Source: Inquilinus sp. Marseille-Q2685 (GTDB taxonomy: Bacteria > Pseudomonadota > Alphaproteobacteria > DSM-16000 > Inquilinaceae). Taken from it: a stretch of DNA of 64,000 nucleotides. Shown piece by piece: positions 33,880-42,647 of this stretch. The notes beneath the pieces are model-generated. The model searched no databases. It saw only the letters and a program-made list of their open reading frames with translations, and was not told the DNA's origin. The position numbers were made by a program, and so were the translations under genes. How positions within the stretch are numbered: the stretch's first letter is position 1; each line of letters opens with the position of its first letter. Location of the stretch: positions 124,001 through 188,000 of the forward strand of contig NZ_CAKAKL010000007.1 of NCBI RefSeq assembly GCF_916619195.1. The letters are read 5' to 3'.

Positions 33880-35208
33880 ATGAAGAAGCTGTTGTTTTCG
33901 GGCGCCGCGATCGCTGCGCTGCTGACCGCCGGCCAGGCCATGGCCTGGAGCCTGAAGGAGGCGGCGGAGCCCTACAAGGGCACCACGATCAAGGCGATCT
34001 TCCTCGACCGGCCGGGCTATCGCGCCGCGATCCAGCTGCTGCCGCAGTTCGAGCAGGAGACCGGGATCAAGGTCGAATACGAGATCCTGCCCTATGAGAA
34101 CAGCCGCGAGCGCGAAGTCCTTGATTTCACGGCCGGGGGCGAGATCGACGTAGTCCTGACCGACGTCGTCTGGATCGGCGAATACGCCGACAGCGGCTGG
34201 CTGGTGCCGCTCAAGACCTTCACCGAGGACCCGGCCCTGGCCGACCCGAATCTCAACCTGAAGGGCTTCTTCCCGATCCTGCTGGAGAGCTTCGGCACCT
34301 GGAACAAGGAGCTGTACGGCCTGCCCTTCGACAACTATTCGGGCCTGCTGTTCTACAACAAGTGCATGCTCAAGGACGCCGGCTTCGACAAGCCGCCGGC
34401 GACCTGGGACGAGCTGCTGAACACTTACGGGCCGAAGCTGACCCAGAACGGCAAATACGCCTATGCCCTGCAGTCGCGCCGCGGCGAGACCCAGTCGGCG
34501 GACAGCTTCATGCGCGTGCTGTGGCCCTTCGGCGGGTCGCTGCTGAACGACGACTTCAAGTCCAACCTCACCTCCGAAGCGTCGCAGAAGGGGCTGAAGT
34601 TCCGGCAGGAGCTGATGAAATACATGCCGCCGGGCATCGTCGACTACGACCATGCCGAGGCGGTGAACGCGCTGGCCCAGGGCCAGGTGGCGATGATCAC
34701 CGAATGGTCGTCCTTCTATTCGACGCTGGTCGACCCGGCGACCTCGAAGCTGGGCGACTGCCTGGGCGTGGCGACCGAGCCGAAGGGCGAGGCCGGGCTG
34801 AAGCCGGCGCTGGGCGGCTTCTCGCTCGGCGTCGCGTCGCAGGCCAGCGAGGCGGAGCAGAAGGCCTCCTGGCTGTTCATCCAGTGGGTGACCTCCGAGG
34901 CGATGGCCAAGCCTTATGTCGAGGCCGGCGGCGTCTCCGGCCGCACTGCGGTCTATGACGACCCGGCGATCAAGGCGAAATACGCCTTCGTCGAGCCGAC
35001 GGTGGCGTCCTGGCAGGGCGGCGTGCCGTCCTTCCGGCCGCGTTTCCCGGAATGGCCGGCGATCTCCGAGATCGTCGCCGAGTTCGGCACCAAGATCATG
35101 CTGGGCGAGGAGACGACCGAATCCGGCGCCCAGAAGATCGGTGAGCGCATGGAGGCGGTGCTGCAGAAGGCCGGCTACTATGACGGCAAGAAGGAGAAGC
35201 TGCAGTAA
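33880..35208 (+). CDS. extracellular sugar-binding protein (ABC transporter)
   Basis: A 442-residue periplasmic binding protein. The start [19 protein letters not shown] is supported by GGGAGG and by the signal peptide that ends AMA; the in-frame stretch before it is leader. Family 1 motifs are [59 protein letters not shown] and [14 protein letters not shown] gene and two permease genes follow. The ligand is unknown; polyol or sugar is likely. Confidence 0.93.
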   Translation: MKKLLFSGAAIAALLTAGQAMAWSLKEAAEPYKGTTIKAIFLDRPGYRAAIQLLPQFEQETGIKVEYEILPYENSREREVLDFTAGGEIDVVLTDVVWIGEYADSGWLVPLKTFTEDPALADPNLNLKGFFPILLESFGTWNKELYGLPFDNYSGLLFYNKCMLKDAGFDKPPATWDELLNTYGPKLTQNGKYAYALQSRRGETQSADSFMRVLWPFGGSLLNDDFKSNLTSEASQKGLKFRQELMKYMPPGIVDYDHAEAVNALAQGQVAMITEWSSFYSTLVDPATSKLGDCLGVATEPKGEAGLKPALGGFSLGVASQASEAEQKASWLFIQWVTSEAMAKPYVEAGGVSGRTAVYDDPAIKAKYAFVEPTVASWQGGVPSFRPRFPEWPAISEIVAEFGTKIMLGEETTESGAQKIGERMEAVLQKAGYYDGKKEKLQ

Positions 35209-35230
35209 GCTCCTGACTTGAGAGGCCGGA

Positions 35231-35345
35231 GCCACCCCCTCACCCGAAATCGCTGTCGCGATTTCGACCTCTCCCCGGGGGAGAGGTAACCAACCCTCTC
35301 CTCGGGGAGAGGGAGGGGCCCGCGGCGAAGCCGTGGGAGGGTGAG
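35231..35345. repeat. nested palindromic intergenic repeat
   Basis: Several hairpins nest within 115 bases: CGAAATCG/CGATTTCG, ACCTCTCCCC/GGGGGAGAGGT, CCCTCTCCTCGGGGAGAGGG, and the outer CCCCTCACCC/GGGTGAGGGG. The same vocabulary recurs at 53618-53752. It separates the abundant binding-protein gene from the rest of the operon. Confidence 0.8.
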
Positions 35346-35389
35346 GGGCGGGCGCCGGCCCATCCGTTCGTGTGATCTTGGAGAATTCC

Positions 35390-35956
35390 ATGCCCGACAG
35401 CCTGGGCGCCCTGGCGGAAGGGGCGCTGGACGAGATCCGCGGCGTCTTCGGCCGGCTCGCCCCCGGCGCTCTTGATCCGGTGCTGGACGCCCTGGCCGGC
35501 GCACGCCGCGTGGTCTGCTATGGGGTCGGGCGCGAGGGGCTGATGATGCGGGCGCTGGCCATGCGCCTCTATCATCTCGGCCTCGACACTCATGTCGTCG
35601 GCGACATGTCGGCGCCGCCGGTCGGGCCCGGCGACCTGCTGGTCGCCAGCGCCGGGCCGGGCGGCTTCGCCACCGTCGACGGGCTGATGCGCGTCGCCCG
35701 CGACGCCGGGGCGCGGACCCTCCTGTTCACCGCCCAGCCGCAGGGCAGCGCCGCAATCCTGGCCGACACCGTCTTCGTGCTGCCGGCCCAGACGATGGCG
35801 AACGATACAGGCCCCGCCGTCGCCTCGGTGCTGCCGATGGGCAGCCTGTATGAGGGCGCGCAGTTCCTGCTGTTCGAGCTGGTCGTGCTGGCGCTGCGCG
35901 ACCGCCTCGGCGTTGCGCCCGAGGCGATGCGGGCGCGGCACACCAACCTCGAGTAG
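35390..35956 (+). CDS. SIS-domain protein, 6-phospho-3-hexuloisomerase-like
   Basis: A 188-residue SIS protein. Seen: RRVVCYGVGREGLMMRALAMRLYHLGLDTHVVGD and GDLLVASAGPGGFATVDGLM, then QFLLFELVVLALRDRLGVAPEAMRARHTNLE, which closely follow the PHI/HxlB pattern. ATG at 35390 has GGAG before it. No hexulose-6-phosphate synthase is adjacent, so it may isomerise a phosphosugar taken up by the surrounding transporter rather than fix formaldehyde. Confidence 0.87.
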   Translation: MPDSLGALAEGALDEIRGVFGRLAPGALDPVLDALAGARRVVCYGVGREGLMMRALAMRLYHLGLDTHVVGDMSAPPVGPGDLLVASAGPGGFATVDGLMRVARDAGARTLLFTAQPQGSAAILADTVFVLPAQTMANDTGPAVASVLPMGSLYEGAQFLLFELVVLALRDRLGVAPEAMRARHTNLE

Positions 35957-35960
35957 ACCC

Positions 35961-36848
35961 ATGGCGCACCGTCTCGACAGCCGCTGGACCCCGGTCTGGT
36001 TCCTCGCCCCGGCCGTGATCGCCCTGTTCGCGATCGGCATCTTCCCGACGCTCTACGCGCTGTGGAACTCGCTGCACCAGGTGATCCTGCCGAAGATCCC
36101 GCGCGAGGGGACGCCCTTCGTCGGCCTCGGCAACTACCTGTCGGTGCTGACCGACCCGACCTTCTGGGACGCGCTCGGCCGCACCCTGCTGTTCCTTGTC
36201 ATCGTGCTGCCGGCGGAGCTGCTGCTTGGCCTCGGCATCGCCCTCCTGCTGCACAAGCCGGGGCTGCCGCTGCTGAAGACGCTGGCCCGGCTCAGCCTGG
36301 TCATCCCGATGGCCACCACCTATGCGGTGGTCGGGCTGATCGGCCGGCTGATCTTCAACCGCGACTTCGGCGTGGTGAACTGGTTCCTCGGCCTGGTCGG
36401 GATCGGCCCGGTCGAATGGCTGGGCGATCCGACCTTCGCCTTCGTCTCGATCGCGCTGATGGACATCTGGCAGTGGACGCCGTTCTGCGCCCTGGTGCTG
36501 CTGGCCGGGCTGACCATGGTGCCGCCGGAGATCGAGGAGGCGGCGCGGCTGGAGACCAGGCGCTTCCGCCACATCCTGCGCCATGTCCAGCTGCCTTTCC
36601 TGCTGCCGGGCATCACCGCCGTCCTGATCCTGCGCACGGCCGACACGCTGAAGCTGTTCGACATGATCTTCACCCTGACCCGCGGCGGGCCGGGTGCTGC
36701 GACCGAGCTGATCTCGATCACCATCCAGCGCATCGGCTTCCGGGTCTTCGACCAGGGCGTCGCCTCGGCCCAGGCGATCCTGCTGCTGGTCCTCACCATC
36801 GTGCTGTCGCGAATGTATATCCGCCTCGTCTACCAGGAGGTCGAGTGA
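35961..36848 (+). CDS. sugar ABC transporter permease
   Basis: A 295-residue MalF-type inner-membrane permease. It starts four bases after the SIS stop. Seen: WFLAPAVIALFAIGIFPTLYALWNS as first span, GLGNYLSVLTDPTFWDALGRTL, and the ATPase-docking EAA loop IEEAARLETRRFRHILRHVQLP, in which the usual DGA is LET. Coupled to the second permease by a TGATG overlap. Confidence 0.94.
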   Translation: MAHRLDSRWTPVWFLAPAVIALFAIGIFPTLYALWNSLHQVILPKIPREGTPFVGLGNYLSVLTDPTFWDALGRTLLFLVIVLPAELLLGLGIALLLHKPGLPLLKTLARLSLVIPMATTYAVVGLIGRLIFNRDFGVVNWFLGLVGIGPVEWLGDPTFAFVSIALMDIWQWTPFCALVLLAGLTMVPPEIEEAARLETRRFRHILRHVQLPFLLPGITAVLILRTADTLKLFDMIFTLTRGGPGAATELISITIQRIGFRVFDQGVASAQAILLLVLTIVLSRMYIRLVYQEVE

Positions 36849-37711
36849 TGGTCGCCTCGACAGCAGCGGCGCGGGCGGAGGCTCGGCCGGCCAAGGCCCG
36901 CATCCGGGTCTCGCCCTGGCATGCGATCGCCCTGATCGCGATCGCGCTCGTCTGCGTCTTCCCGTTCTACTGGATGGTGACGACCAGCCTGAAGGACCAG
37001 GCGGTGGCACTGGCCTCGCCGCCGGCCTGGCTGTTCGAGCCGACGCTGGACCACTACCGCACGGTGCTGGGCCCCAAGGATGTCGGCCCCAGCCTCTTGA
37101 ACTCGATCATCGTCGCGGTCTCGACCACGGCGCTGGCGATCCTGCTCGGCACGCCCGCGGCCTATGCCCTGGCGCGGTTCGAGTTCCGCGGCAAGTCCGA
37201 CCTGTGGTTCTGGTTCATCACCAACCGCATGGTCAGCCCGATCGTGCTGGCCCTGCCGATCTTCCTCCTGGCCCGCAACCTGAACCTGATCGACACCCAT
37301 CTGGTGCTGATCCTCTTGTACCTGACCTTCAACCTGCCGATTGTGGTCTGGATCTGCGCCGACCAGTTCCGCGGCATCCCGCGCGACCTGGACGACGCGG
37401 CCCGGATCGACGGCGCCTCGCGCTTCACCGTGTTCTGGCGCATCGCCCTGCCGCTGGCGGCGCCAGGCGTCGCCGTCTCGGCGATCTTCTCCTTCATCTT
37501 CTCCTGGAACGAGCTGCTCTACGCCCTTGTCCTGACGCGCAGCGCCAGCCGCACCGCGCCGGTGGCGGCGACCAGCTTCATGAGCGGCTACGACCTGCCC
37601 TGGGGGCAGATCATGGCCACCGGCACGCTGATCGTGCTGCCCGTGATCGTCTTCGCCCTGATCGTGTCGCGCCAGCTGGTACGCGGGCTCACGATGGGTG
37701 CGGTGAAGTAA
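36848..37711 (+). CDS. sugar ABC transporter permease
   Basis: A 287-residue MalG-type permease. First span IALIAIALVCVFPFYWMVTTS, EAA loop LDDAARIDGASRFTVFWRIALP, and the C-terminus LVRGLTMGAVK typical of MalG. It ends the operon, seven bases before the convergent vapC stop. As in the 17-20 kb transporter, there is no ATPase gene. Confidence 0.94.
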   Translation: MVASTAAARAEARPAKARIRVSPWHAIALIAIALVCVFPFYWMVTTSLKDQAVALASPPAWLFEPTLDHYRTVLGPKDVGPSLLNSIIVAVSTTALAILLGTPAAYALARFEFRGKSDLWFWFITNRMVSPIVLALPIFLLARNLNLIDTHLVLILLYLTFNLPIVVWICADQFRGIPRDLDDAARIDGASRFTVFWRIALPLAAPGVAVSAIFSFIFSWNELLYALVLTRSASRTAPVAATSFMSGYDLPWGQIMATGTLIVLPVIVFALIVSRQLVRGLTMGAVK

Positions 37712-37717
37712 GCGGCG

Positions 37718-38083
37718 TTAGACCGAATAGGGCATGCGGATGCCGGGATCGCCTGCCGGAAAGTCCTTGCTGTTGCGGGTCACCAGCAGGGCCGGGCGGC
37801 GGCGGGCGGATGCCCAGACGATGGCATCTGGCAGCTTGATGCGATGCGCCTTCCGGAGCGCTACCGCCTCTTCGGCGACGCCGTCATCCAACTCAATCAG
37901 GCTGAAACCCCGAAGGAAGCTTCTGGTCGTCTGCTCTGTCGCCGGCGAGGTTCCAACCATCACCTCCATCCACGTCACGACGCTGATCGCCTTGTCCGCA
38001 TACCGGTCCAATTCGTCCCGAGCGTCAGCGATGCCGTTCAGGTAATCGATCAGGATGTTGGTGTCGAAGACGGCGCTCACCAT
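37718..38083 (-). CDS. vapC: PIN-domain ribonuclease toxin, VapC type
   Basis: A 121-residue PIN nuclease. Acidic site residues: Asp in FDTNILIDYLNG, Glu in SVVTWMEVMVGT, and the Asp of IKLPDAIVWASAR, giving the three or four carboxylates that hold Mg. It overlaps the antitoxin gene by seven bases on the same strand. It is expected to cleave RNA when freed from the antitoxin. Confidence 0.93.
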   Translation of the reverse strand: MVSAVFDTNILIDYLNGIADARDELDRYADKAISVVTWMEVMVGTSPATEQTTRSFLRGFSLIELDDGVAEEAVALRKAHRIKLPDAIVWASARRRPALLVTRNSKDFPAGDPGIRMPYSV

Positions 38084-38310
38084 TCGCCGCGCAGGGCCTT
38101 CTGGTAGTCGACGCCGTCCACGATGTCCTGGCCCTCACGACGCCAGAGGCCGAAGGCATCCTTGGCGCCGGCCTTGCGTCGCTTCGCGAGATAGCTGGTG
38201 ATTGCCTCACGGATAATGGCTGCCCGGGACGTGTTCTCCCGGGCGCTGATCTCCGTCAGCTCCTCAAGCTGCTCTACCGGGATGTCGATAAGGGTGCGCA
38301 TGGCGGCCAT
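38077..38310 (-). CDS. vapB: antitoxin with ribbon-helix-helix N-terminus (VapB-like)
   Basis: A 77-residue antitoxin (start may be three codons later). The N-terminal strand RTLIDIPVEQLEELTEIS and helices NTSRAAIIREAITSYLAKRR form a CopG-type ribbon-helix-helix; the C-terminal tail AFGLWRREGQDIVDG, rich in acidic and aromatic residues, should wrap the toxin. It heads the vapBC pair and lies next to a perfect palindrome that it probably binds. Confidence 0.9.
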   Translation of the reverse strand: MAAMRTLIDIPVEQLEELTEISARENTSRAAIIREAITSYLAKRRKAGAKDAFGLWRREGQDIVDGVDYQKALRGEW

Positions 38311-38315
38311 GTCAC

Positions 38316-38339
38316 ATATATGATATCGACATCATATAT
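38316..38339. promoter_or_regulatory. vapBC operator palindrome
   Basis: ATATATGAT-ATCGAC-ATCATATAT is a perfect 9-6-9 inverted repeat starting six bases before the antitoxin start. Its AT-rich arms are unlike the GC-rich surroundings and fit an RHH autoregulation site over the promoter. Confidence 0.8.
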
Positions 38340-38368
38340 CATCGATCCGCGATGCAACAAGGCCTGCG

Positions 38369-39421
38369 TCAAACCTTCCCCGGCCTGTAGAACTCGGCGT
38401 CGTCCGGGCCGATCCGCTCCGGCCGCCACCAGCGGGCCGGCTGGAAGGTCTTCTCGATGCCGTCGGCGACCCCGAGGGTCAGGGCGAACAGCGCCATGCG
38501 CACCGGCACGCCGTTGTCGGTCTGGCGGAAGATCGCCAGGCGCGGATCGGTGTTCAGGTCCTGCGCCAGGTCGTTGGCGCCCGGCCGGCTGTCGCGCGGC
38601 AGCGGGTGCATCACCACCGTGTGCGGCAGACCATGGGCGTTCAGGATGCCGAGGCTGATCTGGAAGTCCGGCGCGTAGTCGGCCGACAGCTCGCCTTCGG
38701 CGAAGCGCTCCTTCTGCACCCGGGTCGCATAGATCAGGTCGGCCTTGGCGACGCCGCGCGGCACCTCGTCGTGCTCCTCGACCGTATGCCCGCGGCTGCG
38801 GGCGTGCTCCACCAGCTCGGCCGGCATGCGCAGCGGCTCGGGCGAGACCAGACTCAGCGTCAGGCCCTGGTACAGCGACAGGATGTGGATCAGGGAATGC
38901 ACGGTGCGGCCGTATTTCAGGTCGCCGACCAGGGCGATGCGGGCGCCGTCGACCGGCCGGCCGATGCGCGCGAACTCCTTCTCGATCGTATAGATGTCCA
39001 GCAGCGCCTGGGTCGGATGCTCGCCGGCGCCGTTGCCGCCGTTGATCACCGGGATGTGGGTGGCGGCGGCGAATTCATGGATCGCCCGCTCCTCCGGGTG
39101 GCGCATCACCACCGTGTCGACATAGCCCGCGACCACCCGGGCGGTGTCGTAGATCGACTCGCCCTTGGCGATCGAGGAGAAGGTGAAGCCGGTGGTGTTG
39201 ACGATCGCGCCGCCCAGGCGCTGGAAGGCGGCCTCGAAGCTTAGCCGGGTGCGGGTCGACGCCTCGAAGAACAGGCTGCCCAGCACCGCCCCCTCCAGCA
39301 CCCGCGTGGTGGCGCGGCCCTGGGCCACCGGGGCCAGCAGGTCGGCGACGCGGAACACCGCGGCGAGCGAGTCGAGCGTCAGCTCGCGCGTCGAGAGGAA
39401 GTGCTTGCCCTGGAAATCCAT
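38369..39421 (-). CDS. pyrB: aspartate/ornithine carbamoyltransferase family, aspartate type
   Basis: A 350-residue carbamoyltransferase. Carbamoyl-phosphate motif STRTR (55-59) in FFEASTRTRLSFEAAFQRLGG; HPTQALLDIYTI; aspartate-side motif VVMHPLPRDSRPGAN. These mark aspartate carbamoyltransferase, the committed step of pyrimidine synthesis. It is about 40 residues longer than usual, with an added C-terminus WWRPERIGPDDAEFYRPGKV. No pyrC or pyrI is beside it, so it may be a second copy or a relative with another substrate. Confidence 0.85.
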   Translation of the reverse strand: MDFQGKHFLSTRELTLDSLAAVFRVADLLAPVAQGRATTRVLEGAVLGSLFFEASTRTRLSFEAAFQRLGGAIVNTTGFTFSSIAKGESIYDTARVVAGYVDTVVMRHPEERAIHEFAAATHIPVINGGNGAGEHPTQALLDIYTIEKEFARIGRPVDGARIALVGDLKYGRTVHSLIHILSLYQGLTLSLVSPEPLRMPAELVEHARSRGHTVEEHDEVPRGVAKADLIYATRVQKERFAEGELSADYAPDFQISLGILNAHGLPHTVVMHPLPRDSRPGANDLAQDLNTDPRLAIFRQTDNGVPVRMALFALTLGVADGIEKTFQPARWWRPERIGPDDAEFYRPGKV

Positions 39422-39483
39422 GATCTCAGCCCGCCATCCGGAGAAGGCACCCGAGCCGGGTGCCGGTGCGGAGCCCAGTCATC

Positions 39484-40500
39484 TCAGCCTTCGCCGTCTT
39501 CCGCAAGCCGTTCCGCCAGCGTCTCGTCGGTGATCAGGACGTTGACGCAGCGGCGGCGCAGCGCGGCGCGGATGATCTCGAATTTGTAGCTGCCGCCGGA
39601 GGCCAGGACGACGGTCGGGATCCGGGCCAGGTCGTCCAGCGACAGCGCCACCATGCGCCGGTTCAGCGGGTGGTCGACCGGCCGGCCTTCGGCATCCAGC
39701 CAGGTGCCCAGCACGTCGCCGACGGCGCCGGCCGCCCGCAGCGCCGCGACCTCGCGGTCGACCACGCCCAGCGCCAGCATCAGGTTCTGGTCGGAGACGT
39801 TGCCGACGCTGACCAGCGCCAGGTCGGCCGACTTCGCCTTGTCGTAGATCTCGCGCAGCACGCCGCGGGCCAGAAGGCCGTCGCGCTGGGCCTCGTCGTC
39901 GGCATAGACCGGGGCGGCCAGGTAGAAACGCTCGGCGTCGTGCAGGTCGGCGAAGCGCGAGACGATCTCGAAGGTGTTCTCGCCCGAGCCGCGGGTCATG
40001 CTGCCGATCAGCGAGACCACGGACAGGTCGGTCATCCGCCGCCGTCGGATCGACTGCAGGCCGAGGCGCAACGTCAGGCCCCAGCCGATGCCGACCAGCA
40101 TGCCGTCATGCACGGCGTTCTCGACATAGCCGCCGAGGGCGACGCCGATGGCGGCGCGGATCTTGTCCTCGTCGCGCGGGGTCGGCACCACCACGGCGTC
40201 GCGCAGCCCGTAGCGGCGGATCAACGCCCGCTCCAGCGCCACGCAGGAGGCGAGGGGGGATTGGATGCGGATCTGGATCACCCCCGCCTCGCGGCAGATC
40301 TGCAGGATGCGGTTGACCCTCAGGCGGGTCAGCCCCAGGCGCTCGGCGATCTCGGCCTGGGTCAGGCCCTCGACGAAATAGGCCCAGGCGATGCGGATCT
40401 GCTGCTGCTGCTCGGGGTCGACCGGCAGGTCGGCCGAATCCGATTCCGGCGCCCGCGGCCGGGTCTTCGCGGTCTCCAGGCGGCGGCGCGTCTCGCTCAT
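39484..40500 (-). CDS. SorC/DeoR-type sugar-binding transcriptional regulator
   Basis: A 338-residue regulator. After a charged leader, the HTH lies at about 40-65 (YFVEGLTQAEIAERLGLTRL, RVNRILQICREAGVIQIRI), and the rest is a SorC sugar-binding domain with GVALGGYVENAVHDGMLVGIGWG and a C-terminal PTVVLASGGSYKFEIIRAALR. It binds phosphosugars as effector. The target is unknown; a perfect palindrome lies 123 bases upstream. Start at 40500 is chosen; one six codons earlier is possible. Confidence 0.9.
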   Translation of the reverse strand: MSETRRRLETAKTRPRAPESDSADLPVDPEQQQQIRIAWAYFVEGLTQAEIAERLGLTRLRVNRILQICREAGVIQIRIQSPLASCVALERALIRRYGLRDAVVVPTPRDEDKIRAAIGVALGGYVENAVHDGMLVGIGWGLTLRLGLQSIRRRRMTDLSVVSLIGSMTRGSGENTFEIVSRFADLHDAERFYLAAPVYADDEAQRDGLLARGVLREIYDKAKSADLALVSVGNVSDQNLMLALGVVDREVAALRAAGAVGDVLGTWLDAEGRPVDHPLNRRMVALSLDDLARIPTVVLASGGSYKFEIIRAALRRRCVNVLITDETLAERLAEDGEG

Positions 40501-40587
40501 CGGTATCCCGTCCGGCATTTCCCGGCCGCCATGGTGCGGGCAGGACCGACTCGCTGCAAGCGATCCCGCAGCCGCCGCGAAACGAAA

Positions 40588-40617
40588 CGGGCCGCGCCGG
40601 TGTCCCGGTGCGGCCCG
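40588..40617 (-). terminator. hairpin in the SorC-gene leader
   Basis: CGGGCCGC and GCGGCCCG form an eight-base-pair stem with inner CCGG pairing. On the minus strand it is followed by TTTCGTTT, terminator-like, and it lies between the palindrome at 40623 and the regulator start. It may be an attenuator or only structure. Confidence 0.4.
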
Positions 40618-40622
40618 CTGCC

Positions 40623-40647
40623 TTTGCTATGATCGGACCATAGCAAA
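40623..40647. promoter_or_regulatory. perfect inverted repeat, candidate SorC operator
   Basis: TTTGCTAT-N9-ATAGCAAA is a perfect 8-9-8 inverted repeat between the SorC-type gene and the gene at 40763. It could be an autoregulatory operator. Confidence 0.6.
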
Positions 40648-40762
40648 TCCGGCCGCGGCCGACCAGCCGAGAAGCCGCAGGCCAGATCCGGCGGGGCGCG
40701 GGCTTGCCGCTGCGGACACGGCTGCCATTTCAGGGGCGTGAGGCGACAGGGAGATCGACGGG

Positions 40763-41104
40763 ATGCGCAGGGGCGATCTGACGCGGCTGATCCGGATCCT
40801 GGGGATGCTGGGCTCCGACCACGATGGGGAGCGGGCGGCCGCGGCCCTGGCGGCGGACCGGCTGGTGCGCGGCAGCGGCTTGACCTGGTCGGACCTGCTG
40901 GCGCCGTCCCGGGTGTCGCGGCCGGTCCGGGCGCAATCGATGGATCCGCTGACCGACCGGCTCGCAGCGGCGGATTCGCGAATGCGGCAGCTGCGCAGCG
41001 AGAATGCACGGCTGCAGGAGGAGATCCGGCGGCTGAAGCGGCGGCTCGACCTGCGCACCCGGCCGTTCCGCCCGGCCGAAAAGGAACCGCCGATGACGCC
41101 TTGA
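40763..41104 (+). CDS. hypothetical protein with C-terminal coiled coil
   Basis: A 113-residue basic protein. The first half, LTRLIRILGMLGSDHDGERAAAALAADRLVRGSGLTWSDLLAP, resembles the DUF2786-like helix pair found in many phage and plasmid proteins; the second half (about 63-95) is a short coiled coil, MRQLRSENARLQEEIRRLKRRLD. I cannot assign a function. The gene stands alone between the SorC spacer and a methyltransferase gene. Confidence 0.65.
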   Translation: MRRGDLTRLIRILGMLGSDHDGERAAAALAADRLVRGSGLTWSDLLAPSRVSRPVRAQSMDPLTDRLAAADSRMRQLRSENARLQEEIRRLKRRLDLRTRPFRPAEKEPPMTP

Positions 41105-41239
41105 TCGGATAAGTATAAAATCCAGGGAAATCTTTGGAGGTTACAGTCCTGTGGAGTCTTTTTGCTCAAAGGGAACATAAGCCTCTCTCATTCGCTTCAA
41201 GGGGGCTGTCATTCCAGAAGCGAGGGAGAGCGCGGACAG

Positions 41240-42505
41240 ATGACTGCCATCGATAGTATTCCCGATACTCGAATCGACAATCTGCAGAAGGTCAGCGATA
41301 TCTATGACTGGTTCGATCCGGCCGTGGATCATGTGGTACGTCATCACCTGAAGGTGACGCCCGGGGTGTCGCGCCGGACCTGGGAATTCGCGATGATTTT
41401 CCTGGCCCTGCACCGGGCCGGAAAGCTGCATGACGGGGCGCGGGGGCTGGCGCTCGGCGCCGGCACCGAGCGCCTGATCTTCGCCATTGCCGACCAGGTG
41501 GCCCATGTCGACGTCACCGACCTGTACCAGGCCGACAGCCGCTGGGTCGGGGTGCGAACCGACAATCCGCAGGACCTGGTGATGGCGCATGCGCCTTGGC
41601 CGGTGCCGGAGGGCCGGATCCGGGCGACGCGCATGGACATGCGGCAGATCGAATTCCCGGACGACAGCTTCGACTTCGCCTGGTCGACCGGGTCGTTCGA
41701 GCATATCGGCGAGGATGCGGATTTCATCCGGCATCTCGACGAGGTGCACCGCGTGCTGAAGCCTGGCGGCGTCTACGCCTTCACCACCGTGGTGTCCTAC
41801 GGCAACGAAAGCCATCGGATTCCCAATAATTACTACTTCCACCCGGAACACTTCGTCGATCTGCTGCATGCCTCGAAGCTGCGGCCGCAGCCGGTGTTCG
41901 ACTGCACGGTCCGGGAGCACCACTTCAACAAGCCGAGCCTGGAGTCGCTCGAGGATTTCGGCTGCGCCGCCGCCGACGGACAACTGCACGCGGTGGTCGC
42001 CTGGCGACGCGGCACGATCAACGTCGCCAACCTGGCGGTGCTGCGGAAGGACGACGCCGTGCCCAAGGTCCGGCCGGAGGTGCGGGGATTCGCCGAGACC
42101 AGAGCCCGGCTGTGGCGCGAGGCCGAGATGCTGACGCGGCGCCTATGGGCCGACTGGCAGGAGCTGAAGCCGCATCGCAGCGGCGCCGATTGCGTCACCG
42201 GCCCGCAGTATCTCGGCCGGGGACCGGTGGAGATCGAGGTCGATGCGATCGACCGCAACGGCGCCGCGATCGACGTCTCGGTGCTGGTGCGCCGTCCCGC
42301 CCCGCCGCTCGGCCGGCGGGTCCTGGCGACGCTGCAGCACCGGCCCGGGGACGGGCCGCTGACCTTCCAGGCGCAGGCCGGCCTTCTCTATGCGCTTCGC
42401 GTCGCGCGGCAGGACGGCGGCGATGCCGGAACCATCCGGCTCCGCCTGCGCCGCACCCGGAAGCGCGGGTCGCAGGCCGGCGTCATGACGGCCACGGCGG
42501 CCTGA
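41240..42505 (+). CDS. class I SAM-dependent methyltransferase with unknown C-terminal region
   Basis: A 421-residue protein. SAM motif I is ARGLALGAGTERLIFAIAD (about 72-90), then a motif II-like DFAWSTGSFEHIGED and VLKPGGVYAFTTVVSYG. The methyltransferase occupies about 50-240; the last 150 residues (GPQYLGRGPVEIEV, RTRKRGSQAG) have no recognised domain and may be a beta-sandwich. The start MTAIDSIPDTRID has GAGAG upstream. The group resembles methyltransferases of capsule or glycan loci, but no such locus is adjacent. Confidence 0.8.
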   Translation: MTAIDSIPDTRIDNLQKVSDIYDWFDPAVDHVVRHHLKVTPGVSRRTWEFAMIFLALHRAGKLHDGARGLALGAGTERLIFAIADQVAHVDVTDLYQADSRWVGVRTDNPQDLVMAHAPWPVPEGRIRATRMDMRQIEFPDDSFDFAWSTGSFEHIGEDADFIRHLDEVHRVLKPGGVYAFTTVVSYGNESHRIPNNYYFHPEHFVDLLHASKLRPQPVFDCTVREHHFNKPSLESLEDFGCAAADGQLHAVVAWRRGTINVANLAVLRKDDAVPKVRPEVRGFAETRARLWREAEMLTRRLWADWQELKPHRSGADCVTGPQYLGRGPVEIEVDAIDRNGAAIDVSVLVRRPAPPLGRRVLATLQHRPGDGPLTFQAQAGLLYALRVARQDGGDAGTIRLRLRRTRKRGSQAGVMTATAA

Positions 42506-42647
42506 CCGCCACCCTCGGCCTGTGGTGCCGGCAGGTTGGCGAGACACAGCAGCCGTCCTGTCCGCATCAGGGTTCACGAACAATTCACGGTCGCCGCCAA
42601 TGATGGCGTCTGCCGGGGGGTGAGCCGGTTCAGCCGAGGGCGGTCGC

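Noticed and set aside
35390-35956. A formaldehyde-fixing ribulose monophosphate pathway based on the PHI-like SIS protein
   Set aside because: No hexulose-6-phosphate synthase is nearby and the gene lies inside a sugar transporter operon.
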